Of a stretch of 64,000 bases of DNA, positions 12,683-24,700 are shown piece by piece. Position 1 is the stretch's first letter. Every line of letters begins with the position of its first letter. The DNA comes from Tetrahymena elliotti 4EA (Eukaryota > Ciliophora > Oligohymenophorea > Hymenostomatida > Tetrahymenidae), in contig JH720338.1 of NCBI GenBank assembly GCA_000231825.2, positions 677,905 through 741,904 on the forward strand. Reading direction: 5' to 3'. The notes under the pieces are model-generated. The model was given only the letters and a program-made list of their open reading frames with translations, did not search any database and had not been told where the DNA came from. A program made the translations under genes and the position numbers.

Positions 12683-13636
12683 ATGAGTGGAAAAAGATTA
12701 GGAAGATTATTAAAGGAACAAACTATGCTTTTCAACTGTGATATTCAAACCGGATTTATGAAGCATTTGTACAAAGGTGATCACATTGTTAATACAGCTC
12801 GTTAAATGGTTTAAACTGCAGGAGTTATGAATTTACCTATTCTCGTTACAGAATAAAATGTCAAAGTATTTGGTAACACTGTTCCCGAATTATCTAATGA
12901 CTTCCCTAAAAATCTTATTCAGTACTACGAAAAAGCCTCATTTTCAATGATTAACGAATAAACTGAGGCTTTTTTAAAGGCTAATGCTGAAAGAAAGAGT
13001 GTTATCCTTTATGGAGCTGAAGCTCATGTTTGTGTTTAATAAACATGCTTAGATTTATTAGACAGAGGTTATGAGGTAAATAGGATTTTTTTTTAACTAC
13101 TAAAAGCAACAAGCTCTAAACAAAAATACAAAAGATCTTTTAAAAAAATTTTATGTTGCTTAATATATTTTTGTCAAGTGATCACTACGAATTTCCTCAT
13201 AGATACTTTATTTATTATTGCAAAAATCAATTTTTAAGCAGATAAAACAAAAAATTATTGAATGATTATTTCAACATGTACTTAATTAAACAAAGCGATA
13301 ATGAGTAATTAAGATGAATGACTACTAAAAATCATTTTTATTATTGAGAATATTTGTTAAATATCTTTTTATCATTTCTAATATCTTTATTAAAATAATT
13401 CTAACATGTTTTAATTTTTTTTATAATAGGTTCATTTATTGACAGATGGAATCACAAGTATAAATTCATTAGATAGAACAACTGCCTTTTAAAGAATGAG
13501 AGATGCAGGTGCTTATCTCACTACATTTTAGAGTGTAGTATTTGAATTAATGAAAAGCCATACTAGTTCTGATTTCAAGAAAATGCTTCCTATTATCAAA
13601 CTTAAAACTACAGAAGATAGATTAGGACATCTCTGA
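12683..13636 (+). CDS. Isochorismatase-domain hydrolase (ISOC-like)
   Basis: Cysteine hydrolase of the isochorismatase superfamily, 199 residues, matching the size of ISOC1/ISOC2. The three catalytic residues are in place: Asp20 in NCDIQTGF, Lys84 in YEKASFSM, and Cys117 in GAEAHVCVQQT. The C-terminal part DRGYEVHLLTDGITS and RMRDAGAYLTT is characteristic of the ISOC branch. Two exons: 12683-13075 and 13430-13636. The 354-nt intron (GTAAAT...ATAATAG) falls exactly between GYE and VHL. An ATG nine bases upstream (12674) is in frame through two TAA codons and would add three residues (M-Q-Q), so the true start is ambiguous. No targeting signal, so probably cytosolic. The physiological substrate of ISOC proteins is not established. 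Confidence 0.93.
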
Positions 13637-14059
13637 TCTCTAAAATAGAATTAATATTGTATTAAAATATGTTACTTTATATCTTACTTTTCAATTTTGA
13701 ATCCCTCACTAATAAAATGTATTTATAATCTATTTCATTCAGTCACATTAAATTGATAGCCACTATTAACAATATTAATTTTAACATTTTAAGATAGTTC
13801 TTAGTCTATTTAATATTTTTAAAGAAAGGATAAAATAAATAAAATGATTAAGTTGTTATTTTAAATATAAAATAATAATATTTAATCATATAAATTATAA
13901 TTTGAGAGAATAAAATACATTTTTTTAAATAATTATTAAAAAAAGATATTTGATTTTTTGAAATTAATTTATCAAAAAAAATTTCACTGCTTTGTAAAAC
14001 AATTAAAAGAATTGCATCATATAAAAAATATTTAGATAAAAAAATAAATCAGTTAAATC
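13637..14059. other. Intergenic, nothing seen
   Basis: AT-rich spacer between the isochorismatase and LRR genes. Confidence 0.5.
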
Positions 14060-15237
14060 ATGAAATAAAATGATCTTTTTGAAGTAATTTAATATATTTA
14101 ATAAAATAAGAATATCAAATATTTTTTTTATCTAAGTTTTTGTAATGTGATCTTATTTTCGAAGACAGCTTAGAATGGAATTTGAGGTGTTAAAAATTTT
14201 ATTTTTCAGTATTAGATACAACTAATTTATCTCAAAGTAAAATAAGAGACACAGATTTAATTCAAATAATCAAAAAAATATAAGAATTCAAAAACTTAAA
14301 AAACATAACTATTATACTCACGTAAGCAGTTTATCATAATATTTAATTTATAGTTTTAACAAATATTACTAGATAAAATTAATTGTTATTAGAGAATTTT
14401 GAAGATGTTTGCACTTATTAAACTAATTTTAAAAATATCACCTAATTAGAAGTTGATCTAAGGTTTTAAATTTTCTACTTTATTTTAAAAATGATCTTAT
14501 CCTTATAAGAGATTTATTTTTTTATAATAAATTACTTTCTTTAAATAATTTTGTTTTCTAATAAGTAATAATAAGATAGGTTAAAAAGGGTGTAAAAATT
14601 TAGGAGTAGTATTATCTAAATTTTTATCTTTAACATCTCTTAACTTGAACCTTAAGTAAATATTGTAATTATAATATATTTAAGATAGAAGAATCAAATA
14701 GGGACTTTAATATTAAGTTAAAAAACTTTAAATTAAAATTAGTAAAAATGAAAATTCTATTATTTTGATTAAATAAATTTTGTTGAAAATATTATTTTCA
14801 ATTTTAAAAATTAATAGTAAATAACTAAGTATTCATTAAATTAAGATCTATTTTTATATAATTTTTAAAGTAATAATAGTATTTGTTGTCTTAGTGTACT
14901 AAATATCTCTGTATGTTTGCTTTAACTCAAATTGCTGAAACTGATAAACCTTAATTTATCGTAAATATATTTTTTAATAAATTAATACATTTAATTTAAT
15001 TTCAAAGATACAACTTAATTAATGATGAAGGATTAAACTATTTGGGGAATAGTTTAGGATTATGCTAAAATCTAATCATATCAAGAATCTTTTTATGGTA
15101 ATTTATTTTTAAGGAAGCAAACCTTTTATATAAAATATTTTCATATAAAAAGGGTTAATGAGAATACAGCAAATGGTTATAAATTGTTTTTAAATTAACT
15201 AAAAAGAGCTCCTAAACTTGTAAAATATAAAAATTGA
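14060..15237 (+). CDS. Small leucine-rich-repeat protein, 8 exons
   Basis: 192 residues of RNI-type leucine-rich repeats, for example NNKIGQKGCKNLGVVLS and YNLINDEGLNYLGNSLG, each followed by a L.SLNLNL-type strand. My exon model is 14060-14083, 14137-14186, 14238-14321, 14373-14462, 14566-14655, 14895-14960, 15008-15097, 15153-15237. All joins keep phase and all introns are GT...AG. Three exons are exactly 90 nt and nearly all inner joins are in the same phase, each exon encoding one repeat, so the gene looks built by exon duplication. Such repeats are protein-binding surfaces; no other domain is attached. Related in design to the gene at 52222-53108. Individual splice sites are inferred. 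Confidence 0.75.
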
Positions 15238-16100
15238 AAAGAAAATCAACTATTTATGCTATGAGATAATTATAAAAATTTTCTTATTATTTATTTCTAA
15301 ATTTTAATATTGATTTATATGTTGTATTTCCATTTATTTGTGTACCTTGAATTAATATTTTATTTAATGTTTTTGCCTTTTTTGTTAATTGAAAGATAAA
15401 TTTAGTATTTTTCTTTTAAATGTGTTTAATAATTACTTAAGTATTCTATTTTTCTAGTAAAATTTTTTGCCAAAAATAGAGTTTTCAAAATTTAATTAAG
15501 TAAAAGCTTAAAATTTCAATTTATTTCATATTTCTTTTTCAAATTTTTTAAAAATAAATTTCAAAAATTTCAGAGAAAATTTGGTAGTAATAAATTAGAA
15601 TAGATAATAATTTATTAAGACTACAATCATTTAAAAATTGACACCAAAAAATAGACAAATAATTTAATGATATTATTTTTTAATGACTTGATTTTAATGA
15701 TTTTTAATTTATTTTCTGTAAGACAAAAAATATAAAGAAATACTAATTTATCTACTTTTAAAACACCGAAAAAGAAAAAAATATAATTTCTTAAAGAGTT
15801 AAACAATTATTCAATAAATAGCTTGATTAAAGCCTTAGTTTGAATAGATGTTTTTTGTAATAAGTAAGATAATAATGAAATTTGATATTATTATGTTTAT
15901 CAATTTACTTTGAATATTTGAAAATAAATAAATAAATAATTTTTGAATGAAAAAGAGAGAAAAGTTTTTTTTTTTATTTTTGAAAAATAAAAAAATAATA
16001 CAAATATAAAGTAGTAGTACAAATAGAATTTGACAAGATTTAAATTCTTTATTTTATTATAAAGTTATTCAATTTATCAAGAATTAATTATCATTTGAGA
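15238..16100. other. Intergenic, convergent, nothing seen
   Basis: AT-rich spacer between the LRR gene and the lysine-rich mini-gene. Confidence 0.5.
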
Positions 16101-16226
16101 TCATTTCTTCTTCTTGTCAGCCTTCTTGTTGGCTTCTTTACCATCAGCATGCTGCTCTTACTTGGGAGCTTCATCCTTGGTCTTAGCTTGTTCTTGTTTC
16201 TTTCCTTGGTCTTTCTTTCCACCCAT
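16101..16226 (-). CDS. 41-residue lysine-rich protein
   Basis: Small frame MGGKKDQGKKQEQAKTK... ending in KKADKKKK and TGA. It is far richer in G+C than its surroundings and favours codons such as AAG, GCC, ACC and CAA over TAA, the pattern of highly expressed ciliate genes. About 40% of residues are Lys and there are no hydrophobic residues to speak of, so the product is a disordered basic peptide. The start is preceded by an A/T-rich leader. Function unknown; nucleic-acid or ribosome binding would fit but is only inference. Compare the protein at 20529-20705, which has a similar GK-rich body and KKK tail. Confidence 0.75.
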
Positions 16227-16622
16227 TTTAGTTTTTAGCAGTTTTTTTTAAAGTTTTTCTTGTTTGTTTTTTTTTATTTTAATTTAATTATTATCTGTAA
16301 ATTTAGTTAATTTGTTGAGCTAATTTAAAGTAAGGTGGCCTATTAAAATGTAATAATATTTACTCAAGATAAGATAATTATAAAATTTAGAATAGAAGAA
16401 ACTTCAAACACACTAGAGATTTCTTATATTTGACGTATTTTTATTATTCATTTAAATTAAATTTTCTAATTTTACTTGATCGATTAATTAATAACTCGTG
16501 TTATTATAAAAATTCTGTTATTCTCTGAGGTTAATTTTTTTCTTTATAGCCTTTTCTTTGTTTATCGTTTAAAATTTTTAGAAGAGTAAAATCACTACAA
16601 ATTTATTTTTCCATGTTTAGAT
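16227..16622. other. Intergenic: upstream of lysine-rich mini-gene
   Basis: AT-rich; presumed promoter of the 41-residue protein on the minus strand. No defined motif recognised. Confidence 0.4.
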
Positions 16623-17120
16623 ATGGAGATTTTAGTTTACACTTAAGCAACTGCATAAGCTATTGTTTTAGAGGGAAGAATTTTTCATAAATCCTCTCTT
16701 TCTTCACTGACAATTCAAAGTGTTATTCAATTATAGCTAACCCAATAAAAAATTATAATAAGCTTAACTTTTAAGTATATTTCATGCAGAGGTGGAGTTT
16801 TATCAAAAGACACATCAAGTTTACACAAATACACTGCCATCTGCAGCTTTAAGCAGAAATTTAAAAAAAGACTTTAAAATTTTGGCAATATGAGGAAAAA
16901 CTGTTGTTATAATTTTGAATAAAAATATATATACTAGGAATAATATTAGATAAAGCTGAAGAAAAAATAAAGAAAAACGGAAGAAAAAATCTAATTATAA
17001 TAAATTTTTATTAACATTCGTTCTATGATCAGAGAGGTAGAAACAAATTATTATAATAAAGTATTAAATATTTGTTCGTAATATCACTGGGGAGATAGGT
17101 CATTAATTATGAAATAATGA
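16623..17120 (+). CDS. Possible gene of 165 residues, doubtful
   Basis: An ATG-initiated frame closed by TGA, slightly richer in G+C than its surroundings in its first half (MEILVYTQATAQAIVLEG, SCRGGVLSKDTSSLHKYT), then Lys/Gln-rich. No known domain. With TGA as the only stop, open frames of this length are expected by chance in a region this large, so this is listed only as a candidate. It could also be a degraded gene. Confidence 0.2.
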
Positions 17121-20100
17121 ACTAAAATCTGATTAATTTTGAATATTTTTTATTAATACTGCTTATAATATTAAATTTTTTCTAAATCTTTCAAGAAAAT
17201 TTATATTTTGAACTGAGTATTAGTTAGTAAAAATAAGCAGCTCATTAGTTGGTTCTACTTTTTTTCACTAAAAAATAACTATTTAACTTGAGCCATATTT
17301 TAAAAGTCAAATATTATGTATGCAATGATAGCTTTTATTTTAAAATAAAATGATATTTTCAGTTTAAAATCTCTGAAAAAATTCTTTTAATTTAGAAGTA
17401 AATAGATTTCAATTATAAAAATTTAATTTTAAGTTGGTATTATTTAAATTCTATTCAAAACCCATCTCCGAAGTAAAAAAATAACTCACAATTATAATCT
17501 TTGACAACTTTTCATATTTGTCTTTTTATTAACAAAAAATCGTGTCTCAAAAGATTAAGTATAATGCAGCTTTTTCTATGTATTAGCCAATTTGTTTTAA
17601 GCAAACATGCCCAAGTCTACAAATTTTTATTTTTTCATGCATTAAATGAAAAAGTTTTAGCATAAAACTCAATGATACTTAGAATGAATAAAGATAGTGT
17701 ATTAGCAAAAATTTTAAAGTAGCTAGCATATAAATAAAAACAACCTCTGAAAAAACTGCAATTTGCATTTTAAATCATGCAATAAATTAGCAGTTAGTTT
17801 AGAAAAAAATAAATTATCTTATTTTTTATTCTTTTAAGCTTAAAATTTAAGGAAAGCAAAGTGTTAGTAAACAAAGCATAAGCAGATGTAAAAATTTTAT
17901 GATGAGAAATATTATAATATGATATAAAACTTTAAAAATATTTTATTTGCTCTATTTGAATTTGTTTTCAGGTAAGCCACAGTATCTGTTTACTAAGAAT
18001 AAATATAAAATGACAATCATTCATTAATTCAATCTTTCTTTTTCATATCATTTCATTTAAAAAATATATTTTTTGCAAATAAAAAAGTAAATCATAAAAA
18101 AAATCAACAATTTTAGTAAATTATTTTTTGGTTATTTTTTTGATTGAATTGAAAAATGTTTAATCTATAATTGTAAAATATTATAAAAATGTTATAAATT
18201 CCTAGCTTAAAGAATTATTTTAAATTGTTAAATAGCGCTTTAGGTTTTTTTCTTTTCAAATACTTTGAATTTATTAAACCCTACATATATCTATTAAGAT
18301 TTTTGTTAGCTAAAAGCTATTGTAAATTGTTAAATAACAAAATTTATTAGAAGCCATGTGCTATTCTACGAAATAAACAAAATAAGAATCTTATATATGT
18401 TAAAAGTAATTTATAACAAGCACTTTCATGTGATTTTTTTGCTTGTTTTGTTGAGCTTATTTTTCATTTGGAATAATTTAACATGAATTCAAATTTCTAG
18501 ATTTAGTAGCATAGAATTTTTCAGAGATAGATTTAAACATTCTGAAACTATAATATATTTTAATTTTAGTTATTTAACATAGAATAAAAGTTTTTAGGTC
18601 TTAAAAGATGATAATATCACAAATTTAAAATATTTCAAATCTTTAAACTCCTGAAATCTAAAAAAATATTGGTTGGTTTTCATAAAGGTAGGTGGCTTCG
18701 ATATATTTACCAGATAAGAATTTCTACTTAAATCAAGAATAGAAAAGAAAAAATTTAATTAATTAAAGAGATAAGATAGACATTCGCTTATCAAAAATTT
18801 AATGTATTAATTCAAAATTTAAATTGAATACTTAGGGATTATGATATATGCATCATTTTAAACCTCAAAAAAGTGAAAAATGAGCCAAGAATAAGAGAAA
18901 TATCATAGAATTTTTAGAAAATTTTACAATTTATTTTATATGTTTTTAAATGAAAGCTACTTGAATTTAGAATAAAATATAATTATTAAACATGTTTTAA
19001 AGTCCATCATAATTTATACTTTTTTTAAAAAAAATAGCTTTAAGTTAATGACATAATACAATAGGAAATTTAAAACAAAATGAACATTTAATAGTTATTT
19101 ATAAATAATTCTATTTAAATAAAATTTTAATCTGAATATTTAATATGAAATAATTTTATTTTTATGAATTAATAATTGCAGCTAAATTATCTAAAATATT
19201 AAACTAGAATAGATTATAAATAATATTATTAAAAAATATTTGACATTGTTTTTCTTTTTTTCCTTTGATTTTATGGTCAGACTGAGTATGAATGGTCAAT
19301 AGCAGAAATTGCAGTAAAAAAATTTAATCAAAAATGACAAAGTTTCAGTTGAAAAGTGTTTAGGATTCGATTGGAAGGAAAAAATAATAATTGATTATTA
19401 ATCTAATGAATGATGTCATGTAAATCAAAGATTATTATAATAAATTTTATTGACTGATATTCTTTGCACTTTCTTTAAACAGAAACTAACTTTTATTCCA
19501 ATAACACTTTTATTCATTCTTAAAATAAAAAATGCTTTCAACTAAAATTCTCTTTCATTTTGAATATTTTTAAAGAGATTTCCGAGCTCAAAAATCTATT
19601 ATAAAAATTATATTCTTAAAATAGCTACTTTATAGGTTATTAATAATTAACAGTAACATCAATAATGCAGCCTTTGGTGTATCTTACTCGATTAGTTTAT
19701 TGTTTTAAAATTACTTTCAAATTCTTCTATTATATTAGGACTAATGTGAATACACTCATAAATTTTATTTATAATGTGAATTGTTTTTAAACAAATAATT
19801 CTACTCAAAATTTTCAACAAAATGAAATTATATTGAGCATCTAGGTAGAATTTAGTTAGGATCAAGTAAAATGTTTAAAAAAATAACATTTGAAATATCA
19901 GAAAATATTTTAATTATCCCTGCATCTCCTTTTGAGATACATATTATAATCTTAACAAAAGGCACTTTTAAAGACTTCTTCTTGAAATTTTATATTGCTA
20001 TATTTACTTTCAAAGAAATTTCTGGCTTTTTAAATGTTATTGTAAAGAAGAAATAGTAAAGCCTATTTATACAAAGCAATGAGCACCCATTTAATTAGTT

Positions 20101-20528
20101 TGACAAAATAATTTTAATTTTTCATATTTAGATCTTTTGTAGTCTTCGAAATTTGTTTTCTATTTAGCTTACCATTTCAATATGTTCATAAATATAAGAA
20201 AATAGTCTATCTATATCATAGATATAAATAAAAAGCAATAAAAAAAAACAATCCTTTAAATAAAAAAGCAAATCTTTATCTTAACAAATAAATGTGAAGA
20301 ATCTAAACTCATACACATGATTCTTAATTAATTAAGTATGTGTATGCCTGTATGTCTGTGTTTCAAAACTTCAATTTATTCTATGGAAATATAATTTAAT
20401 TTGGTGTATCTGATAGCTTTTCCTTGATGGAAGGTCAGTAGAAACAGGAACAGTGATTAATCAATAAACATAAATTAATTTCAAAATAAATTCGAAAGAA
20501 GATAAATAAAACAAGAAAAAAAGCACAA
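17121..20528. other. Long intergenic region
   Basis: 3.4 kb of AT-rich sequence without a convincing gene. Open frames exist (for example about 19871-20320 plus) but have no recognisable domain and are within chance length for a one-stop code. No tRNA-like cloverleaf, tandem array or transposon end noticed. Confidence 0.45.
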
Positions 20529-20705
20529 ATGTTCAACTTTTTAAAACAATTCAACAAGAACTCTCTCACCCAATTCACCAGATGTGCCATGTCCTCTGGT
20601 AAGGGTAAGGGTGGTGCCAAGCCTGCTGGTGAAAAGCCTGCTGCCGAAAAGCCCGCTGGAGGTGCTGATAAAAAGCCTGCTGGTGAAAAGCCCAAGAAGA
20701 AATGA
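20529..20705 (+). CDS. 58-residue Lys/Gly/Pro-rich protein, mitochondrial-like N-terminus
   Basis: Frame MFNFLKQFNKNSLTQFTRCA followed by a GC-rich repetitive body (SSGKGKGG, then AKPAGEKPA-type units repeated three to four times) and a KPKKK end before TGA. The first 20 residues are hydrophobic plus basic with no acids and could form an amphipathic helix, as in mitochondrial presequences; that is an inference. Codon choice (AAG, GCC, ACC, GGT) is unlike the AT-rich norm and points to strong expression. A second in-frame Met at residue 21 (MSSGKGK) could be the start of a mature or shorter form. The Gly/Pro-rich frame on the opposite strand is only its mirror. Function unknown. Confidence 0.78.
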   Translation: MFNFLKQFNKNSLTQFTRCAMSSGKGKGGAKPAGEKPAAEKPAGGADKKPAGEKPKKK

Positions 20706-21702
20706 GCAATTTGAATAATAATTGAATCGTTTATGAATTAAAGTTATTCAATGAACAAATTTCTAATCTATTATTGAAAGCTTGCTTGTCTATAACAAAC
20801 ACTACTTGAAATCTTACTTTTATATTAGTTAATTATTTTTTGTAATGATATGTATATTTCTATTATATGTATTATTATTAATATGGCTTTTTAATCCAAA
20901 AACTAACCAACTATCTCAAAAATCCATAATTCTTCATTTAATCATATATTCTATTGTTCAAACCTCAATTTTATTTAATGATCTATAATTTACTAGACGT
21001 TTCTATTCAATAACAACAATTAAATCATAGTCTCTTTAATCATTTTGCTCTCTTTCTTAATTTCTTCATAACTTAATGGTACATTAAAAAAGTAGAAATT
21101 TCTTCTTAATAATAATAAAGTATTTATTTTATCAAAAATATTTTTATTTGCATGAAAATTACTGAAAAAAATACGTTTTTAAAAACCTTCTGTAATAATT
21201 TTTTTTAATTGCACCAGGTAAAATATAAATTTATAAATTAAAAATAAATAAATAAGTGAATAAAATAATTATTACTTTAAAAATAAAATATTAACTATGA
21301 ATTTTTATCAAATTATGCTTTATTGCTAATCTTAATTAGATTATTTTATTTATTTTTTTTTTCAAATTATCAAAACTTTTAGCTTTAGAATATTGATGAA
21401 GAAATGATAATCTTAAAACAAGAATATTAAATGTGAATTAATTAACAAAAATAAATAAAAAAATATATTATAAAAGAACTGAGAATACAAATTACATTTT
21501 CTATTATCTTAAGTTTACAAATAAATAATGAACTTTTAATATAATATATTTCTATTTAAAACTAATACAAATAAAACAATAAAATGAAAGATTTCATTTT
21601 GAAAAAATTATTAATATATATAATTTATGGTGAAATAAAAAATGGTTTTATTATTTGATTTGTTGATTTGATTTCATAAGATACATAATGATTTTTTTTT
21701 CT
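20706..21702. other. Intergenic, convergent, nothing seen
   Basis: AT-rich; 3' flanks of the mini-gene and of the helicase gene. Confidence 0.5.
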
Positions 21703-24700
21703 TCAAAAATGCTACTTTGCTAACTTAATAAGAGATTTTTTAGAAATCGATTATTATTTTTCAGGTTAGAATTAGTTAAACAAAAAGTCGGAATCTTATT
21801 AAGATATTCCATTTTTTTGAGCAAAGTCTTATTCAAATTCATCTCTTTTTCTTACATTTCTTTCAGGAGATTAATTTACTTAAGGATTCTACTTATTTTT
21901 AGATGATAAATTTGAATTAGATTATTATTTTGAACCAAAATTTTAATCCAAAAAGCTAAATATTTCATCATCACTATCTTCATTACAATTAGGTTTTTCT
22001 TCTTTTCTAGTATTTGTTAACTCCACTTTACTTTCAAGGTTTTTAGAATAAAATTGCTCTAAATCTTCAGAACTAGATATGTATTAAACATCTCCATCAT
22101 CAAAAATGATTTTTTTTATACCATCTTTATACTTCTCAGCTCTTAAAAACTTTTTTTATTTTTGTGTTAAATTTACAACAGTATTAGAAGGCTTTGATTA
22201 GGAATTTTAACTATCAAAACTGTTTGCTTTGAGATTTTATTATGGATTATTTGAATAATCTTCATCATCATAGTAATACAAATCCATCTATTTCTAGTTC
22301 GTATCAGCTTTTTTTACACTGTCTTTTTAATTTTATGGAATTTTTTTATTATCTTTAGGAGTTTATTTATCATTTTTATTAATTTATAACTAATTTTCAA
22401 AATTTTTTTTCAAATCAGAAACTGGAGGTTCTGTTTTTTTCTTTAAAAGATTACCCTATATCTTACTGCTTGAACAAAATGTAAATTCAGCAAAACTATG
22501 TAAATCTTAATTTTTCTTATCACTTAATTTTGGTTTAAGATTACTATTTAGTATTTTATGTTCATCATGATCAGTCAAGTATAAATCTTCACTTTATTTT
22601 TTCTCACTAAAATTAAATGTATCAACAGAAGATTTAGTTTTTTGAAAGCTTAAATTTTATTTTTGTTGAAATTAAATAACATCATTTTCTTCATAAATAA
22701 AATCTTCAGCAGCAAAAGAAAATAAATGATTTTAATTCACATTTTAGATTTTTTCAGGGGGTTTATTTTATTATTTTTAGAATTGTTCATTTTCCTTTTT
22801 AATGTTATTTGATAACTTTTAATCTACAATCTTTTATGCACTTTTAGGTTTATTAGAAGTATTAGACATTTTTTAATTGATATTTGGTGCTTAATTTTTC
22901 ATATTGCTTTAAGATATTTTTTACTCTCCATTTATTTTAATCTAATAATTTATTTTTTAATTTTCATTTTCACTATCACTTTCTGCTTCTATTAAATTGA
23001 ATATTTTTTTTTCAAACTATTTAGGGTCTATGTTTGATTTTTATTGCTGCTAATTAATAGCTTCTTCTATGATTTTTTCTTCTTTAGTACTTTTAATGCC
23101 ATTATCTACGACAGAACTGCTTTGCACCTAATTTTATTTTTCTTTCAGATTTTTTGCAGATTATGCTGCTATCATTTTCATAATGAAAAGTTCTTCATCG
23201 TCATCACTATCATCTGATGAATCGGAAACTTACATTTTCACCAACATCTAAAAAAAAGGCTTTTAAACTAACTATTATAATTCGTTAAGATTGGTAGTAG
23301 GCTCTGTATTACTATTTTGATTAGACATTTAAGATTCTAAAAGTTTTTTATTTTCTTTTTCTTCTATCAGCTATTTTAAAAATTAAGCTTAGGTCATTTA
23401 TCTTTATTATGTCATTTATGTTGCTCCACTTAAGGAATCTTAAATATCATCTTCAATATTCAAATTATTTTCTCCATAATCCAAAGGTTAGTTTTCATTT
23501 TCAGCTTTTTGTACTTCATCTATCTTAAGCTCCTTAGATTCTCCATCAAGAATGTTACTAACTACTGCTATCTTTTATTCTATTTTTTTATAAAGGTAAT
23601 CATCTAAGGTTTTTTCACCCAAGATGTAATGGCACAACACACTATTTTCTTAACCAATTCTATGTGCTCTATCTTCTGCTTACTACATGATTGCTGGTGT
23701 CCAATTCATCTAATGCAAATTATTATTTTATGAACTCATAATTTTAAAATAATTTAAAAAAGAATAAATAATAAATACTTCAGCAAAAACAATATTAGAA
23801 GAAGCTGTTAAAGTTAGACCAGTGCTTGCAGCTTGCAAAGATAAAATAGCAACTTTAACTTCAGGGTCAGTTTAAAATTATTAAACTCTTTCATGTCTCT
23901 CTTTAGGGGCAACTTTACCATCAATTCTTATAAATTTCAGTGACAATTCATTATTAATAAAATTTTCAATCTAGTTCAACATTTCTTAATGATGTGCAAA
24001 TACTATAATCTTTTTAATTTAAACATTAAATATTAATTTGCTTCAAATTCAAAAATAAATTTTTCTAAAAATCAAAAATATCCAAACTCCAAACTGTATT
24101 TTCATTCCTTCATTGATTAATTTACAAATAAATTTAATTACTTTAATATCATTTTCTAGCAAATCTTTAATATAGTTTTTCAACTCATGTAACTTAGCCT
24201 ATCCACTTAACTGATAGCACAGAGAAAGGGCAGAGAACATTGATGATGATGAGCCATTCTAACCTTCATTGTTTTGATCATTTTATTTTTAAGCCTAATC
24301 AAATAATTATTCTAGAGAACTTTTATTTGTTTAATTCAAAATAGCTTATATTTCAGATAGAATTTTAGGATCAACGTTAACGTGCACTTTCTTTCTTCTT
24401 TTTTTAGGTAATTATGAGAGCACATCTTATTTTAATCTTCTTATCATCATTGTTTTCTTCAAGATATAAAATAATTCTTTTTCATTAGAAGAACCTGTAT
24501 AATCGATACCTCCTCCAAATTTTGCAGGTTTAGGATCACAATACCTATCACCGAAATTCCTGAAAACCTTAAATATGTCTGGGCGAATAATAGAGAGAAG
24601 AGTAAACATCTCTTTTGGTCTTGCAAAAGCTGGAGTACCAGTAAGAAGTATGACATGCTTTATTTTTTAAAGAATAGGCAATAAGGTATTTGTTCTTTTA

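Noticed and set aside
19871..20320. Open frame of about 150 codons starting MFKKITFEISENI
   Set aside because: Low-complexity Ile/Phe/Lys content, no family resemblance and chance-level length for the ciliate code.
20435..20695. Gly/Pro/Ala-rich frame on the minus strand
   Set aside because: Antisense of the GC-rich 58-residue gene at 20529-20705; its apparent order comes from the real gene's codon pattern.
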